Assembly (NCBI GenBank): GCA_036971715.1
Contig: JAVHJL010000007.1
Location: 868,001-932,000, forward strand
Source: Arthrobotrys musiformis
Taxonomy: Eukaryota; Ascomycota; Orbiliomycetes; Orbiliales; Orbiliaceae
Reading direction: 5' to 3'
Length of the DNA: 64,000 nt
In this document: positions 45,584 through 59,306 of the stretch, in pieces
How the letters are laid out: every line of letters begins with the position of its first letter
Position numbering within the stretch: the first letter of the stretch is position 1
The notes under the pieces: model-generated
What the model saw: the letters and a program-made list of their open reading frames with translations, nothing else
Database searches by the model: none
Told to the model about the DNA's origin: nothing
Program-made: the position numbers and the translations under genes

Positions 45584-48500
45584 TGTACCTCGCATTGCTG
45601 AAGAGATCTGCTGCTACTTAGAAAAATGGTGGTATCTCGCCGCTTTGACATCGGCAGCTGTATTTCCGTGTAAACGGTATCATTGTGATATGATCATGAT
45701 GCTAGATGGGTTTGAGGTTAGGATGGTGGTTCTCACCGCGAGTATATGGAAATTAATCCACACGGCCGGCCAGACTCACGTTGGCATTGAATAGCAGCGG
45801 CTTGGAATATTCGAACCTGTGCACACTAATGCCGCCTCTCATCACGGTATGCAAAGAGGTGGAGAAAGGTGGTCGGGTCCGGCCAATTGGGACTGTTCCA
45901 GCGCGGAGCCTTCTTCTATAAAGTAAATTGAAAGTTTAAACCTTGAGGAAATCAGCATTGTTGGATTTTTAATTAATGCTATATGAGACTTCAGCCTAAT
46001 CATATCCCATGAATAGATAGGTATATTGTTATATATGGAAAGAAAGAGCTAGAGAGCTCGGTATAGAAACGTTAGAAACCAATGTTTGAGGTCTATCGAT
46101 AGCGAAATCCTATCATCCCAAGCTGTTTCATAGTGAAATCCGAGTCTTCTGTCATTTTTCATGGGAGATACATGTTGGCCCAAAATGATCAAGAGGACCG
46201 AGTGTGTGTTTACCAGAAATCCGTCGTGAAACGGCGACTATTTCACCCGCGGATTACTTTCCTTTCGCGCGTGTTGAGTGTCGTTGCATTACTTGGACCG
46301 CCAAGGGACTTCCTCTAATCTAGATCACCGTGTCAGGCAATTCGAGTTGGGACACGGTTCGCCCCGCAATTAAATCATCAATCCTTTTGGTCCGGCAAAC
46401 CGCGGCGGGGCAGGGGTAATTACCTCCATTCAGCGCAGCTGAACGAGGAGCGGTGTGTTGATAAAGTTCTAATATTTGCACCTGCAGAAAAGTGCCCTGG
46501 CCTAGCTCGCGAATAGACATTTTGGTATCGGATCGCAGCTGCAGAAATTTTGATTCATTTGGTGCCCAGGGACTATACCTCCTGTGGCTCTAGCTTTGGC
46601 ACAGCCAACCTCTGAAATTAAGAAAAGGGCTCTATAATTCCACGACGGCGCGGAAGCTACGCGAGGGATTGCTGGAAAGGGCCTTATGAACAAAGTATAT
46701 AGCGCGCCTATGGCCTTGGTGTGGTGGGCAGGGCGCAGGTGGATACTTTCCTGTGTGTTCGGAAAACCATGTGTAAGACAATATTACTTTGACTGCTTGC
46801 ATGGTTGATATTTCGCTGCAAAACAAAACATCGATTAGACGTCACAATCTTATCGTCCCATGAATGTCAGTTGCTGCACTGCAGTAATTTTGAAGTAGCC
46901 ATCAAGCCCTATTTCAATTTAAAACCGTTTCGAAATTGAAGTAAACATATTTAAATATTTGTATGCAGGGTTACATTGCAATATTAATATTGACGTCGAA
47001 CGCGAACTTGCCCGGAATACGACTTATAATATATATTACTATGGATTCATTGGTCCCTACAATATATATTGCTCGTGCCGCATCCGAATCCCGTGTACTA
47101 CGAAACAAGGTAAAATTTTAAAACCCGCCATATCATTATGGCGTTTTCTCCGAGTTTTGTCCGCCGAAAGGAAGGCAAACCTAGGAATTACATGCGTGTA
47201 GGGTCTACTGCAGCTCACCAAGATGGCTCCTAAGACTTGCCACTTTCCTCAGTATTCTTACCGTCTCAATGCGTCAAGTTATAATATCACACCACAGTCG
47301 TCTTTTAAAAAATATTCAGGTTCAAAAGTAATCCGCTAGGACGCAGGCGGCTGTAATTATGTACAGCTGTTCACAAATGGGCTTTGCATATGTTTCTTGA
47401 CTTGAGGATCCACGGTTAAACGGTTTCTGTCAAGGAACCAAATGACGGAAGATTTCAACCCATGCATATGGTTAAGTCAAGGTACTAGGCTAGGCCCCGA
47501 GCCACAATCGATGTTGCTGGCTAGCTATATGGTTTAGGATCGGGCACAAGTTAGTCAGGTAAATCACAATCCGAGGAATATTGTTTTTTTGTGACACAAA
47601 TTCCTCAGCTTGGTCAATTTGATATGTTATATATTAAGACTAGAATCGGTGGTGTTCGTGGGCTAAATGCACCGTGTACATGTGGGCTAACTATAGTTGA
47701 TAAAGATTAACATGTACTAGCTGATATGATAGGAAATCAGCCCTCGTCTCTTGGGTGGCTAATAGATGGATAACGAAGAAAAACCCTCCTTGATTTCATG
47801 GCGCTATCTATTGCAGATAGATCATGAGCTGCTGCCCAGACGTCTTCGAATCCTTGGGCTAGATCGCGGCAACGGAGTGATCTGGAAAATACCGCGAGGG
47901 GGAATCCCAAAGTGGAAAGAATACTCGACCTGGCCAGCTAGGAATGAGACCATACTCAGCAGATATCTAGATTGAATCCAGACGTCAAAATCCCGCCCTT
48001 CTCGTTCGGCAACAGTAACCCTGTATGTCTCATGCATGACAGTCTATCTGCAACTTGATCTAGCCTTATCACTTGGCCTGTATGCCCATGCTATGAGTAG
48101 ATCGTTAGGCACTTGGGCACTTGTGATCGTGTGCCTATCCGCATATGCGGGCGCCAGCGCATGTGTGTAGCCTACATCGCCAATAAAAGCTTGATAAATT
48201 TGTGGAACGAGCTCCTTAGACATCAAGACACCCAGCTAGGTAAATCAACGGCTGCTGCCGGGCCCAAAGGCTGGAGCTATAGCACTATCCTGAATATTAC
48301 TATATTACTAATGTTTGGACATATGTCGACATATAAAGTTTCATAATTTGAGACTTTTAGCTCAGACAAAGCCTAGGGCTTGCGCTTGCAGGCTTGCAAT
48401 TGATTCGGCCAAACCCGGCTTTTGGAGTTCCACAAACTATATCACTATATATACTAGGGCTCAATATATAAAAATGCATAGGTCAAATTGGTCTCGCAGG

Positions 48501-49442
48501 CCAGCCACACAAAAGGGTCAAAAACCTGTTATATAATAGTCTTTCTTGATAAGATACACGCGTCCCTTCATTGAATTTACTTTTTGAATATCCGATAAAA
48601 TTCTATATGTGAGGTGATAATCCCTAAATAAAACCTTGTTAATCTTTTTTCGAAAACAGCTTCAAGGAGCCCTGCACCGTAATACTGATATCGATGTCGT
48701 GATATGTGTAGTTGGATCATTTGGCCACGCTTAATTAATCAACTGCGTAAATACCTTGACAGACCAGTCTTTCGGGCATGTACCAAATACATATTCAATG
48801 ACCATCTCGATCTGTACCCTTACTACAAAGTCGTCAATCAAACCTACGAATCCGTCGAATACCAGGAGTGCTATAATATTTTTCGAGGTCTAGAGTGAGA
48901 TATAGGGGCTATTTCACATATGCGTGCAACCATAATATTCGATTCATGATCAGGTTTATCTTTGGCGTGCACCTGCATATCGTCAATTTGTATTATATGA
49001 TATCGATAGTTAATCAGTTAAATTGAAAGAAGATGCATTGCCAGACACAGTAGCATCTGGTTTACGCGATGATGCATTGCCTAGCTTGACGTAATATATT
49101 AATAAAATTTAATAATTATAATATGCAAACGTATGAAGGCTACTGAGATTATATTATGAGAGTCTATGTGTCGACGCGACGTCTATAGCTACAGCTTATA
49201 TAGCCTTGAGGGCAGGAAGAAAAATAACACAAGGCAACACGGAAATCATGACACCATTTTAGATTCCTAGATGACAGATTAGTTCATTTGGTCAACATAA
49301 GGCGACTCTAATAACACTACAGGTATTTTTCCCCTTTAAATAGGCCATGGGGTCTTATGTTTTTAAATTCCAGAACCCAGTGGGCTAGCGTAGCCCTGTC
49401 AAATTCAGTTGGGAATTTTGGGCCCGGTTGCTTAGCTAGCCT

Positions 49443-49476
49443 ATTTTATGCGCCAGCCCATTTTATGCGCCAGCCC
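49443..49476. repeat. 17-bp exact tandem duplication
   Basis: ATTTTATGCGCCAGCCC occurs twice head to tail (49443-49459 and 49460-49476) in AT-rich gene-free DNA. It probably reflects a small replication-slippage event. Confidence 0.9.
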
Positions 49477-50976
49477 ACATTTCATGTCGACATGCGATAC
49501 CCGCTTATTACAAGGGTGAGTTCCCATGCATGCATATTATCAAGGTTAAAGTTTTGAAGACCCTAGCGGACCTGGTCAAGTAGCTGGTGTCAGTCAGGAC
49601 TGGACAAGGAGATATTTTCGGGCAACGCTTGAGTGCTTGGGTTTTGATTTCGCCAGTTTTACAAACGGCATTAATGTAAATATTGAATTGTTTGGGCTCA
49701 AGCTTGATGGCTAATATTTTGTAATTTAGCAATATTTATTAGAGGGGTGAGGGGGCGAGTATACCGTTGGGGAAATCGGCCCTTAAGAGATAGCCCATGA
49801 CCCAATGTACCCCATGAACTTTGCAAAATGGAAAATTATACGCCGCGTTGGCTGAAATCGCGGGGTGCATTGGGTTCAACAATGGTTCTAGGGCGGTAAT
49901 AAATTTTTGGTTGCACGTTCCCCGGACGCATGTGCAGTCGTGGGTTTTTAGTGTCTTTTGTTTGATCGGCTTAGTCCGTAGACTCGTGTGCCACGGATAA
50001 CACCGGGACTCTCGCGTGAAGAGCGGAATGGTGCACATGGCGGAATGGGTATTCAACAATTGACAGCTTGTGAGGCATGCATTCGTCGGTATTAAAATTA
50101 AACTTGACGAGACAAGAATATTCCAACCGAAGTTTATATATTTCGGAACGAACGATTGCATCGATTGGTAACATGGAACGCCATATCTATGCCTGAGCTG
50201 GATTGAATTTCTGAGTCTTCGTGATACCATGTATTGCCGTAGTTATATGAATGGCTCCGATGTCGGCTAGACTATATGCCATCTAATTTTTGATAGTTAT
50301 TCTATTGTGATAGCTTGGGCGACGTCTGCACGTATGACATCCTAAGAAAGGATGTGTTTCAATATGACACCTCGCTTTGGCTTCGCGTCATGGTGGAGCA
50401 ATGCTGATTCGCACATGCAAGCACAGGGCCATAAACTTGGCAACCGATGTAAGCGGCAGGCTGTAGGCTTGAAGCCCCTCTTCGAGGCCAACTTTTACAG
50501 TTCGATGACCCTGGCTAACTGCAAAGCGAAAGGTTGCAATGACAAGCTTTTTCGAATTCCTGGAATAGAAACCGCCAAGGATTGCAAGGGAGAAAAGTCC
50601 CCTTCTTCTGTAACCTTCTTGCTCGTTTCGTAATTCCACGCACGTAGGCACCATGCACTTAGAGCAAGATCTCCACGTCTATGTCGGGTACATTGCCTCG
50701 ACTGGTATTTTCTGGGCCGCATACATTAGCATCATGTTCCCCCCTTAAAAGAATCGAGCGACATCAACAGAGCATTCCTTCTTCTTTCTCGTCTCCTGCT
50801 GAAAGCCTGTTTCAACTTGAATCTGTGTGCGAGGGCGGGTCCTAAACTAATCTTAACAAACCTCGTTACGTTTGATGTTCAATGCAACCATATGAAATAA
50901 GCAATTCGGGAACGAAGGACAAGGCAATCTCTGGACTGGACGTCGACATCTAGACAAACAAACATCCTAAGCTCTC

Positions 50977-50996
50977 TTTTTTTTTTTTTTTTTTTT
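50977..50996. repeat. 20-nt poly(T) tract
   Basis: Run of 20 T about 425 bp before the mannosyltransferase ATG, in a pyrimidine-rich stretch. It could be part of a fungal poly(dA:dT) promoter element that excludes nucleosomes. This is inference. Confidence 0.8.
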
Positions 50997-51420
50997 CTTG
51001 TTTCCTCCACCTTCCTTCCTCTCTTCCCCCTTTCTCGCGATACCTTCGATTCGGCTGTGGTTTCAGGATCGAGGAAACAAAGTTGGTGACGTCTAGATTG
51101 GCCGAATTTGTTAGGTGGTCTTAAATTACGACGACAGCTTCAACACAGAACCCCTTCGGCCGCCGGCTACAACACGCTCGTTACCTCGCACTCTCCACAC
51201 CATCAGCCGGCCATCACCAGCTTCACCATCGACTGCGGGCGGAGGTATCTTGATATACCACTGGTTTACCACAAGCTCTCCCTCAAAAATACCGGTGGTG
51301 CTTCTCGTATAGTCTTTCACTGCTTGGGTTTCTTAACGGGATTGGAGGGTTGATACGGTCTTCTGGTTCCCTGATAGCCTTCAGCAGCTCTCCTAGGGCT
51401 CCATCGCCCTTCGGTTCACG

Positions 51421-53315
51421 ATGTCGCTACCTACGAGCCGGCATTCGCACTCACAATACTCAAACGGCTATTCGAACGGATATTCAAATGGGTATAAAAA
51501 TGGTCATGCGAGCTACTACAAGGATGAATCGTGGGCAATGTCGCCTCAAGAGTATGGATTCTCACCTCGTCTTCTCGACGTTCGCTTTCCTCGAATTGTG
51601 GCCGAAGATCCTTGCTAATACCTTGAATTATCTTGATACGACACAGTTCCAAGTACCATCCGAAATTTCGAAAATCGGCGTACGCTCGGAGACGTCTACT
51701 TTTGAAGCTTGGCGTTGTATTTCTGGCCGTTTTCGGGTTCTCGTTACTAGTCTCGCCTTCGCTACGGTTTACCGTCTTCTCCGCCGTTGGATTGGGATAT
51801 ACGCTGTACAAGGACATTCCCGGAGTTGAATACCATGATCTCTCGCTGTACCAAGGAACTGCCACCGGTTGGCAAAGAGGCGAAAGAATCTTGTTCCTGT
51901 CGCCCCTTCGTGATGCCGAGGCCCACTTACCCATGTTCTTCAGCCATCTCCGAAACCTTACATACCCCCATCATCTCATCGACCTGGCGTTTTTGGTCTC
52001 TGATTCGAAAGACAATACCATGGCCCTCCTGACCGACCTACTGAAGAAACAACAAAGTGATCCCGATCATAACCAGTGGTTCGGCGACATTACAGTCATA
52101 GAGAAGGACTTTGGTGCCGCTATTGGGCAGGATTTCAGCAACAGACATGGCTTCGCTGCCCAGGGGCCCCGAAGAAAGTTGATGGCACGTGCTAGAAATT
52201 GGTTGTTGAATGCTACTTTGAAGCCGCATCACAGTTGGGTTTATTGGAGAGACGCAGACGTCGAAACCGCCCCGACGTCTATTTTGGAGGATTTGATGAG
52301 ACACAACAAACATGTGATCGTTCCTAGTGAGTTGACATCTGTCCGTTTCGATGAAGGAGGGTGTGGGTTAATGCTAATGATGGTTAAGATGTCTGGCGCC
52401 CCCTCCCCGACTGGCTTGGAAACGAACAACCATACGATTTGAACTCTTGGCAAGAATCGGAAACTGGATTAGAACTGGCTTCTAGACTTGGTGAGGATGA
52501 TGTTATCGTTGAGGGTTACGCCGAATACGCAACCTGGAGACCCCACTTGGCGTATTTGAGGGATCCTAGAGGAGACCCGGATGTGGAGATGGAACTTGAT
52601 GGTGTCGGAGGTGTCAGCATCTTGGCCAAGGCATTGGTATTCCGAGCTGGCGCGCATTTCCCCGCATTTAGTTTCGAGAAACACGCCGAGACTGAAGGGT
52701 TTGGCAAGGTATGCATAAGAAGTTATGTCGCTGAAGTTGTGACTTTTGATTACTGATTGTCATGTGATAGATGTGCCGTCGTATGAAATTTACCGTTATC
52801 GGATTACCCCATTACACCATTTGGCATCTTTACGAACCGTCATCGGACGATCTTAAGCACATGAAAGAAATGGAAGAGCAGAGAGTAGCTCACGAGAAAG
52901 AAGAAAAGGAGAAAGCGGAGCAAAAGACAAGACTGGAAGAGGGATGGGATATCAAAAAAGATAAAGACACCTGGGATAAGGATCAGCAAGAAATTATCAA
53001 CGCCGCCCTGAAAGCGAAGGAGGCCGAGAAGGGAGCCATGCCTCCAAAAGGCGCCGGTCCAGGTTCGGGAAAAACACCGGATCAAGATTTAAGAGGTAGC
53101 CGTGAAGGACCCATCGCACACGTCGACGAACCCGGAGTCGGCATCGTTACAACTGAGGAGGAAGAGAAGCAAGGACAAGTTGTGGTAAGTGTAATTTGAC
53201 CCACCAACATTTATGTTCTCAATTCTGATGGGATCTTTAGGGCCACGAAAACGGTCGCGTCAAGCAGAATAAGCTGCCGGTCGAACCAACCAAGCAAGAG
53301 GCTCAATTCGCATAA
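51421..53315 (+). CDS. Anp1/Mnn9/Van1-family alpha-1,6-mannosyltransferase subunit
   Basis: Five exons, 51421-51551, 51647-52326, 52389-52708, 52771-53184 and 53241-53315, give 539 residues. The first 44 residues contain NGYSNGYSNGYKNG repeats. One membrane anchor follows at about 61-83 (LLLKLGVVFLAVFGFSLLV), giving a type II Golgi topology. The catalytic region has GERILFLSPLRDAEAHLPMF, LAFLVSDSKDNT, the DxD motif in YWRDADVETAP (about 246-248), NVWRPLPDW and ILAKALVFRAGAHFPAF. Family members form the M-Pol complexes that extend the mannan backbone of N-glycans in the cis-Golgi. The long Lys/Glu-rich C-terminus and total length fit Anp1 or Van1 better than Mnn9. The least certain junction is the first donor (GTATGG), chosen because it alone restores the frame to the anchor-containing exon. 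Confidence 0.9.
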
Positions 53316-54123
53316 ACCACGAGCATTCACGGCCTTATCGGCCGGCTTCAGGTTTTTTTTTTTTTAATGATATATATTGGTAGGTGTCCAAACGGAAGAA
53401 CGAGATACGATATTAAAACTCGGGAGTTATATCCGAGACACAGTCCCTTTTTGATTGTACAAAATATTATTAGTACCTTTATTGTTATAGAATTTCGGTG
53501 AACATAGGCGTCGTCTGTTTTTCTTTGCTTTGTACCGTACCAACCAGCTTTCCGTTGTCTCTGTTTACGTTGTCTGTTTCCTCTTTCCTACCCCTCTGAA
53601 CAAAAAAAAGTGGCATTTTGCGTCGACTCTTAACTCTTCTGGTATTATACTTCTTTAAGCCAGTCCCTCGTTCTTCCATAGGTTTTTCTGGTAAACACTA
53701 GCTTTTGAAATCCTTTATCTTGCTTCTGTCATGCTCGCACTAGCTAGCTACCTACTCAGTGTTACACATCTCGCTATTCCGATTCGGATTCTTATCCGGC
53801 ACTGGTTCTCTGATTTTCTGTCCAATGCAACCTGAAATGCTTTTTCTCTCTCTCTCTTTTGATAGTACATACTTCTTTTCAGCAACAGCCTTTCAAGCGC
53901 TGCGACCTGGTAATTCCAACTCCATTATAAACTCTACATGCATGATACAATCGCTATTTCTCAAACGCAATCCACCAAAGCCGGGGAAAGAAAGAAAGAA
54001 AAAAACCAAAAAGCAAAAAAACAGAAAAAGAAGAAAAAAAACGAACCACCTGTTAAGGTAGCAGTTATTCACAATTGCATCGGATCAAAACACCACCCAT
54101 CCCTGGAGCTGTGAGGAATTTTT
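53316..54123. other. Convergent 3' intergenic region
   Basis: About 800 bp between two convergent stop codons, with T-rich, CT-repeat and A-rich segments that would hold both poly(A) sites. No gene is seen. Confidence 0.6.
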
Positions 54124-57100
54124 CTAATTTTCCGTCTTGTTCGCGCCCTCGGGGTATAACTCTTTATATAAGTCCGGGAGGAAGCGCTCGAGTCGCTTCC
54201 AGGTTTGGTTCCATAGCTCCTTTTGTTTCTCGTTTCCTTCTACTTGTTGTGATGGAGGGAGGAGGAATCCGCCGCCTGACATGACGAGGAGGACGTTCTT
54301 GAGGGATTCGGGGACCGCTTCTTCCTATATCGTGCGAGAAAAAAAAAGTCGCTTTTTAGTAACCTGAATAATTTGAGGGAATATATCACGTTTGCTTACC
54401 AGGTGGTCACTTTGTCCGCTATTCATCAACCGGTCCATGATATCCAAAATTCTCAACCACAAGCCTAGCATACCGTCCCATTCGCTCAATAGGACCAAGT
54501 AGTGTAAGAATATCTTACACAGCAGTGTCGCAGCTTGAACTCTGGTCTCACTCATACCCCTAGGATCGCTTTGATAGACCTCGGGCTTGAGTAACATCGT
54601 AATAAGTGGGAACATTACATCGCCAAAGATCCCGGTCCATTCTTTGTGATCTTTGCTAGCTAGTTCCGGAGATAGCAGGGCACGCTGGAGGCTGCTGAAG
54701 GCGTTGTGGCGGATTTCCCGACAAGGGTTGATACATTGCGTGGAGAGGGCTTGGAAGATCGGAGACCAGTAGGTAGACCACGCCTCGGTTTGTTCGAGGT
54801 GGGACTTTTCGATCAGAGCGGGGACGCGGGTGGTGAGGTTGTATATACCGAGAGCGGCTTTGGTGCCGCGGGTTACGATGTCCGCGTCGCTGCTTATATG
54901 ATTAGTTCGTGCTGTCGGGAGCGAAAAGAATAGTAGCTACTTACGGTCTTTCTGCCACCTTTGTGACCTTGCCCTTCTTCATTCGGTCCTGTATTTGCTC
55001 GAACTTGGCTCCGATGCTTCCTGCCGTTGCAAAATCGTTCAACACCGTCACGACGGCGACATAGTTGTCCGCTGTGACGTTCAAGGGGTTTTGAATGGCT
55101 ACTAAATCAAGAATATCGAAAACGTCCGCCGAGACCTCAGCGTTGGTGGCCAGCAGCCGTAACAGGGACCAGAAGTCGGGCGAACTTATGATTTCCGACT
55201 TTAGTGGGGTTGTGGAATCGATACAGCTGCGGATACCCTTGACGATAGGCTCTGAACACTTGTCAAGTAGTGGCTTGTCCAGGGTGACGATAGAGTGTAA
55301 GATAACCGGCGCACGGACGAATTCATATTCGTACCCAGCTTTGAGCAGAGTGAGGAGGTAGTATATGCAGCGAGCAATTACAAGGGGGTGTGCTTGTTTT
55401 GCGCCTCGAATGATGTTTTGGAGGGCAACTGCGACGTCCGGGCCGAACTTTTGGACTGACTCGGGAGCTCGTAGGGCCAGACAAGTAGCCAGCTCTGTTA
55501 CATAAAGGACGGCAGGATCGTATATCTGATCTTTTCTCTCTGGTGGGGCTTGTCCATTTTGAGGCATGACGGGTAGTTCATGCTTGATGATGACCACGGG
55601 TGAACTTTCCTCTGGGAGCTGAGATAGAAGAGCCTTCATCAAGGCAGTTGTAGAGGCATCGTCCATATTTCTAAAAATCTTTGTCAACATATACATTCGG
55701 AGATTGGGTCGAACGGAGGGTGTTCTTACACTATATTTGCGAATATGTCACCGAGATAGCACGAATTTACACAGTCGACTGTGCAAAGTGTGCTTTCTAG
55801 CTCTTCGTCGGACGGCTCCGGCGGGTCATCCGCTGCATAGCTCGAGAGATAACTGGATAGTGTCGAGAACAGCCCTGAGCTATTCGGAGCGTTCCTTCTT
55901 TCAATTACATGAGAAGGGTTCCTTAGAGGTATTGGCGGGAGGTCCAGCGAGTTTTGGTCGGGCAAAAAGAATGGTGGTATTAAGGAGTTGACAAATAGGT
56001 TTAGCCATATTCGCACGACCTGATTCCATCCATCTCTGATCGCGATTTCCTTGCCGGTGATAATTCTGAATAGAACCACCGTAGCCAACTGGGCTTTGAA
56101 ATCGCGACCGAATCTGACCGCCATTTCGCTAACCATAACACTGTTATCATTGACCTGAACTTCAGTGTTGAGCTTCGTGCTAGGCGGGGATTCGGTAGCA
56201 AGTGTGCTTATTAAGCTCAAGCACCGGATTACACGATCTAAACAATCGTTCAGTTGATATTTCGCTGCTATCTTTGCGATCTGATCGAAGCCTGTAATCA
56301 CTCTCGTGAATACAGCGTCGTCGGTCGCAGAAATGAACACATATGAAAGTGTTGCGACGATAGGTTTCCATGTCGATGCGAACATTGGAGCGTCGAAAAT
56401 GTTCGTGTCACAGAGAACAAGGTCCCCAGCGCCTTGTGTTTTCATCAAAAGCTCCTTCCAAGCATAGTCGAATGCGTGCTGGTTGTCATGCTCTTCCGGG
56501 AGAATAATCTCATTGGTTCTTATCGTTTCGAAGATCGACTCCAGGAATTCGGGAGCGAAATCTTTACCGCCGTTGACACCTCTGAGATTCTTGGTAAAAT
56601 CGGTTATAGCCATACGAGTCTAGCAGCAGCTGTTAGTATCGCCGTAGCAAGTGACGAATTGCTCCTGTGAGAGCGAAATGATCTGCCGTCCTTACCTTGA
56701 CCGTTGGGTTGTGCTGGTCCGTATTCAACATAATTATTGCATACGTCAGCACGAAGACTGCATCCTTATTGTCAATATCCCCGGTCTGCGACAGGTCATG
56801 GTATTTTTCGGAGAATATGGTGACTAATCTCTCGATAAGTGGCGATTCTCCGGGCAATCTAAAGGACCCGAGAAGCTCTCGTAGTGCTTCGTCAAGCCTC
56901 TTTCCCTTATAATCGAACAAATCCAAGAAAGCGTCGAGCAGGGGACCATTGTCTTTCTTTGTAAGATATTCGCCAAGCTGTTTCTTTGATACTCTGGATG
57001 TCCCCTTCAAGAATTTTGCTATCGATACGTGATCATCCACGTTGCTGATTATGCCATTCTGGACGAGGAACGCGATACCCTTCTTAGGGGAGTCGTTGAA

Positions 57101-59306
57101 TTTCGAAGTGCCGGCGATTACCAACTGTTTTTTGTCTCGCTGTTGTCGTAGGATTTGCGGGTCTGGATAACCTTCTGAGATGGAAACGTTATCCAATCGG
57201 TCGGAGATGTACTGCACATATCCGAGGAGAGCATCCAAGCATAAAGGTGGTACGTTAGTTGTACTCCAAGTTGCTGAGTCTGGGAATGCGTTCTATAAAA
57301 ATGCTGTTAGTCAACTCCGGGTAGACTTTTCTAAAAAAATACTTACTCGCGAAAGAAATCCAATAACATCCTCACAAAGGTCTGTTCGGTCAATGTCACA
57401 GTCGTAGTTTACGTAGAGTTCCACCATAAAGCTAGGAATTCTGGCAAGTGCCCCTATACACTCCACCATTGCTTCTCTTGCGTCTGGCCGTCTTGAACCC
57501 CCTTCTAACCCCAGCCTTTGTCGTTCCCTTGGTGGTGCTGGGCTATTTCTTCCGTTCCCGGGCCCGGGTTGTGCGGCCGGTGGGTTTGAAGGCTTTGACA
57601 ATTTTGGCGCCTGCGGGACACCCTCATATAGTATTGGGTCGATACCGGCTTCTCTAGGGATCTCAACCTTAGGATGAAGGCATGCTACCACATAGGCTAG
57701 GAAGAGTTCTTGTTGGAGTTTCAGGCCGGAGCGGGAGGTCGCCAGAAGTGTACCTGTTACTCTCAAGGACTCTTGGAGGATTGGCATAGTATCTGAGCGG
57801 ACCAGCTGGAAGAGATATCGACAGAGGTCGTCTTGAGCTAGGGTAGCTAGACTCGGGTGTTTTGTAATTGCAGATCCAGAGACCTCAAATGCGACATCGA
57901 GAATTCTCATAGCCATTACACGGAGCGTATCAGTGTGCTGTTTGTTGTGCGGATCCAGCAAAGAGACCAGGACTCTGAAAAGTTCGCGTATTGAGGGCAG
58001 AGAGTATGGTTTAACTTGGTTATCTGCGTCCTGTGCCGAGTCCTCTGGATCTAGCTCTGCAGAAGGTCGGACATTATTGAGAGTTGCGGCCGCTGTCTCG
58101 CCATTGACCGAGGGTTCCACTTTAAGATTCTCATTGGACTCCGGTGATTCCTCAAGCTTTTGACCGGGGGCGTCTACAGTAACCTCCAGATGCTTCAACT
58201 TCTCGAAAACGACCTGGCACATTGTGACCATACTCATTTCCGCAGACCGTCGTAAAACTTCCGAAAGCCTCATCTGACAGCATATGCTCAATGCTGTTTC
58301 CATCATTTCGCATACACTCTCGTCCCCTAGAACACCAGAACCAGGCCCGTACATCATAACCTCCATCAGTCTCAATATCCTCAAGAGTACAACCTCGTCC
58401 TGGGAGGAGTCTGATGCCTCAAAGCGACAGTGAGTAATTGCAGAGGAAAGAAGTTGCATGGCTAACGGCAGGCGGACGGAGGTGGGTGTAATCAGATTAT
58501 ACGAGAAAAACTTTGTGATTGCTATCAGGGCTAGGGAGGTGATTGGCCCTGATGTAGAAGATGATCGGACAACTTGAAGGAAAGGATGTAGTAATGAAGG
58601 GGTATCGAAAGTCCGGATATCTGAAAAACAAATCAGTTACTTCTTTCGATAAACTCGGGCCTTGTTCCACTACCTTTGCAAGAAAGCAGGTCTCTCCTTA
58701 GTTTCGAGAAGGCTGCGATCAGTGGATTGTCCTATTCCAAACTCTTAGTATCATGTTGAAGCCATTCTAGCTTGATTTTGGACGGACCTGTATGCTCTTT
58801 CCACGTTTCCCTCTTAGACCCCACCTACCAGCCAAAGTACCATCTAAGGGAGTGGCACTCCTGCTCTCCACCTCTTTCTCAATTCCTTTCTCGAGGGCCT
58901 CCGGCCGACTATCGGTCGAAGCAGCTCTTCTACCACTTGGCGCCCGCAAAGAGCCACCCCGAGGGGTAGATGCACCGCTGGGAAGTGATAAAGTTGGGCT
59001 ATTAAGCCCGGAATCGCTCACACCACCACCGCCCAATATCGCAGCCACAGAACTTTGAGCCCAGCGCGCGTTCTTGCGCATGGCCGAAGTAACTGTAATG
59101 CACTCATTGGTGATAAGAGCTACAGGGTCGACCGCCACCTGAACAGATGCTCGCGGGTTCCCATAAAACGAGTGTGCCAGTTCGAGGTTTAAAGATTCGG
59201 TCCCGTCTACGGATGGTGAGACCGGTGTCGCAGGGGCAGGAGCTGCTGTATTTTCGGAGTCCTGTGACAGACGAATAGACGGTTGGGGGGCCTCGCCTTC
59301 CTCCAT
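54124..59306 (-). CDS. Sec7-domain ARF guanine nucleotide exchange factor, GEA/GBF1 type
   Basis: Eight exons, 59306-58788, 58731-58674, 58620-57347, 57292-56696, 56619-55730, 55670-54945, 54889-54400 and 54324-54124, give 1584 residues with every phase closing. The N-terminus holds ALITNECITVTSAMRKNARW, the start of the DCB region. Helical DCB/HUS segments follow (MQLLSSAITHCRFE, YSLPSIRELFRVLVSLLDPH, EAMVECIGALARIPSFMVELYVNYDCD). The Sec7 domain runs at about 675-860 with FRLPGE at about 761-766, whose Glu is the catalytic finger, and LTYAIIMLNTDQHNPTVK. HDS-like helices and a C-terminal PESLKNVLLVM segment complete the layout. These proteins load GTP on Arf1 at the cis-Golgi for COPI coat formation and are classic brefeldin A targets. 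Length and architecture fit one full-length gene. It faces the dynein gene head to head. Confidence 0.95.

Larger units (their letters stand above)
45451..51420. other. AT-rich gene-free region (6 kb)
   Basis: No supported gene between the divergent WSC and mannosyltransferase genes. Much of 45.9-50.3 kb is AT-rich, with many TATA/ATAT words and very short frames, as expected of decayed or RIP-mutated repeat DNA. No transposase or reverse-transcriptase motif is legible. It contains a 17-bp tandem duplication at 49443 and a 20-nt T tract at 50977. The last 400 bp are pyrimidine-rich and probably carry the promoter and leader of the next gene. Confidence 0.55.
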
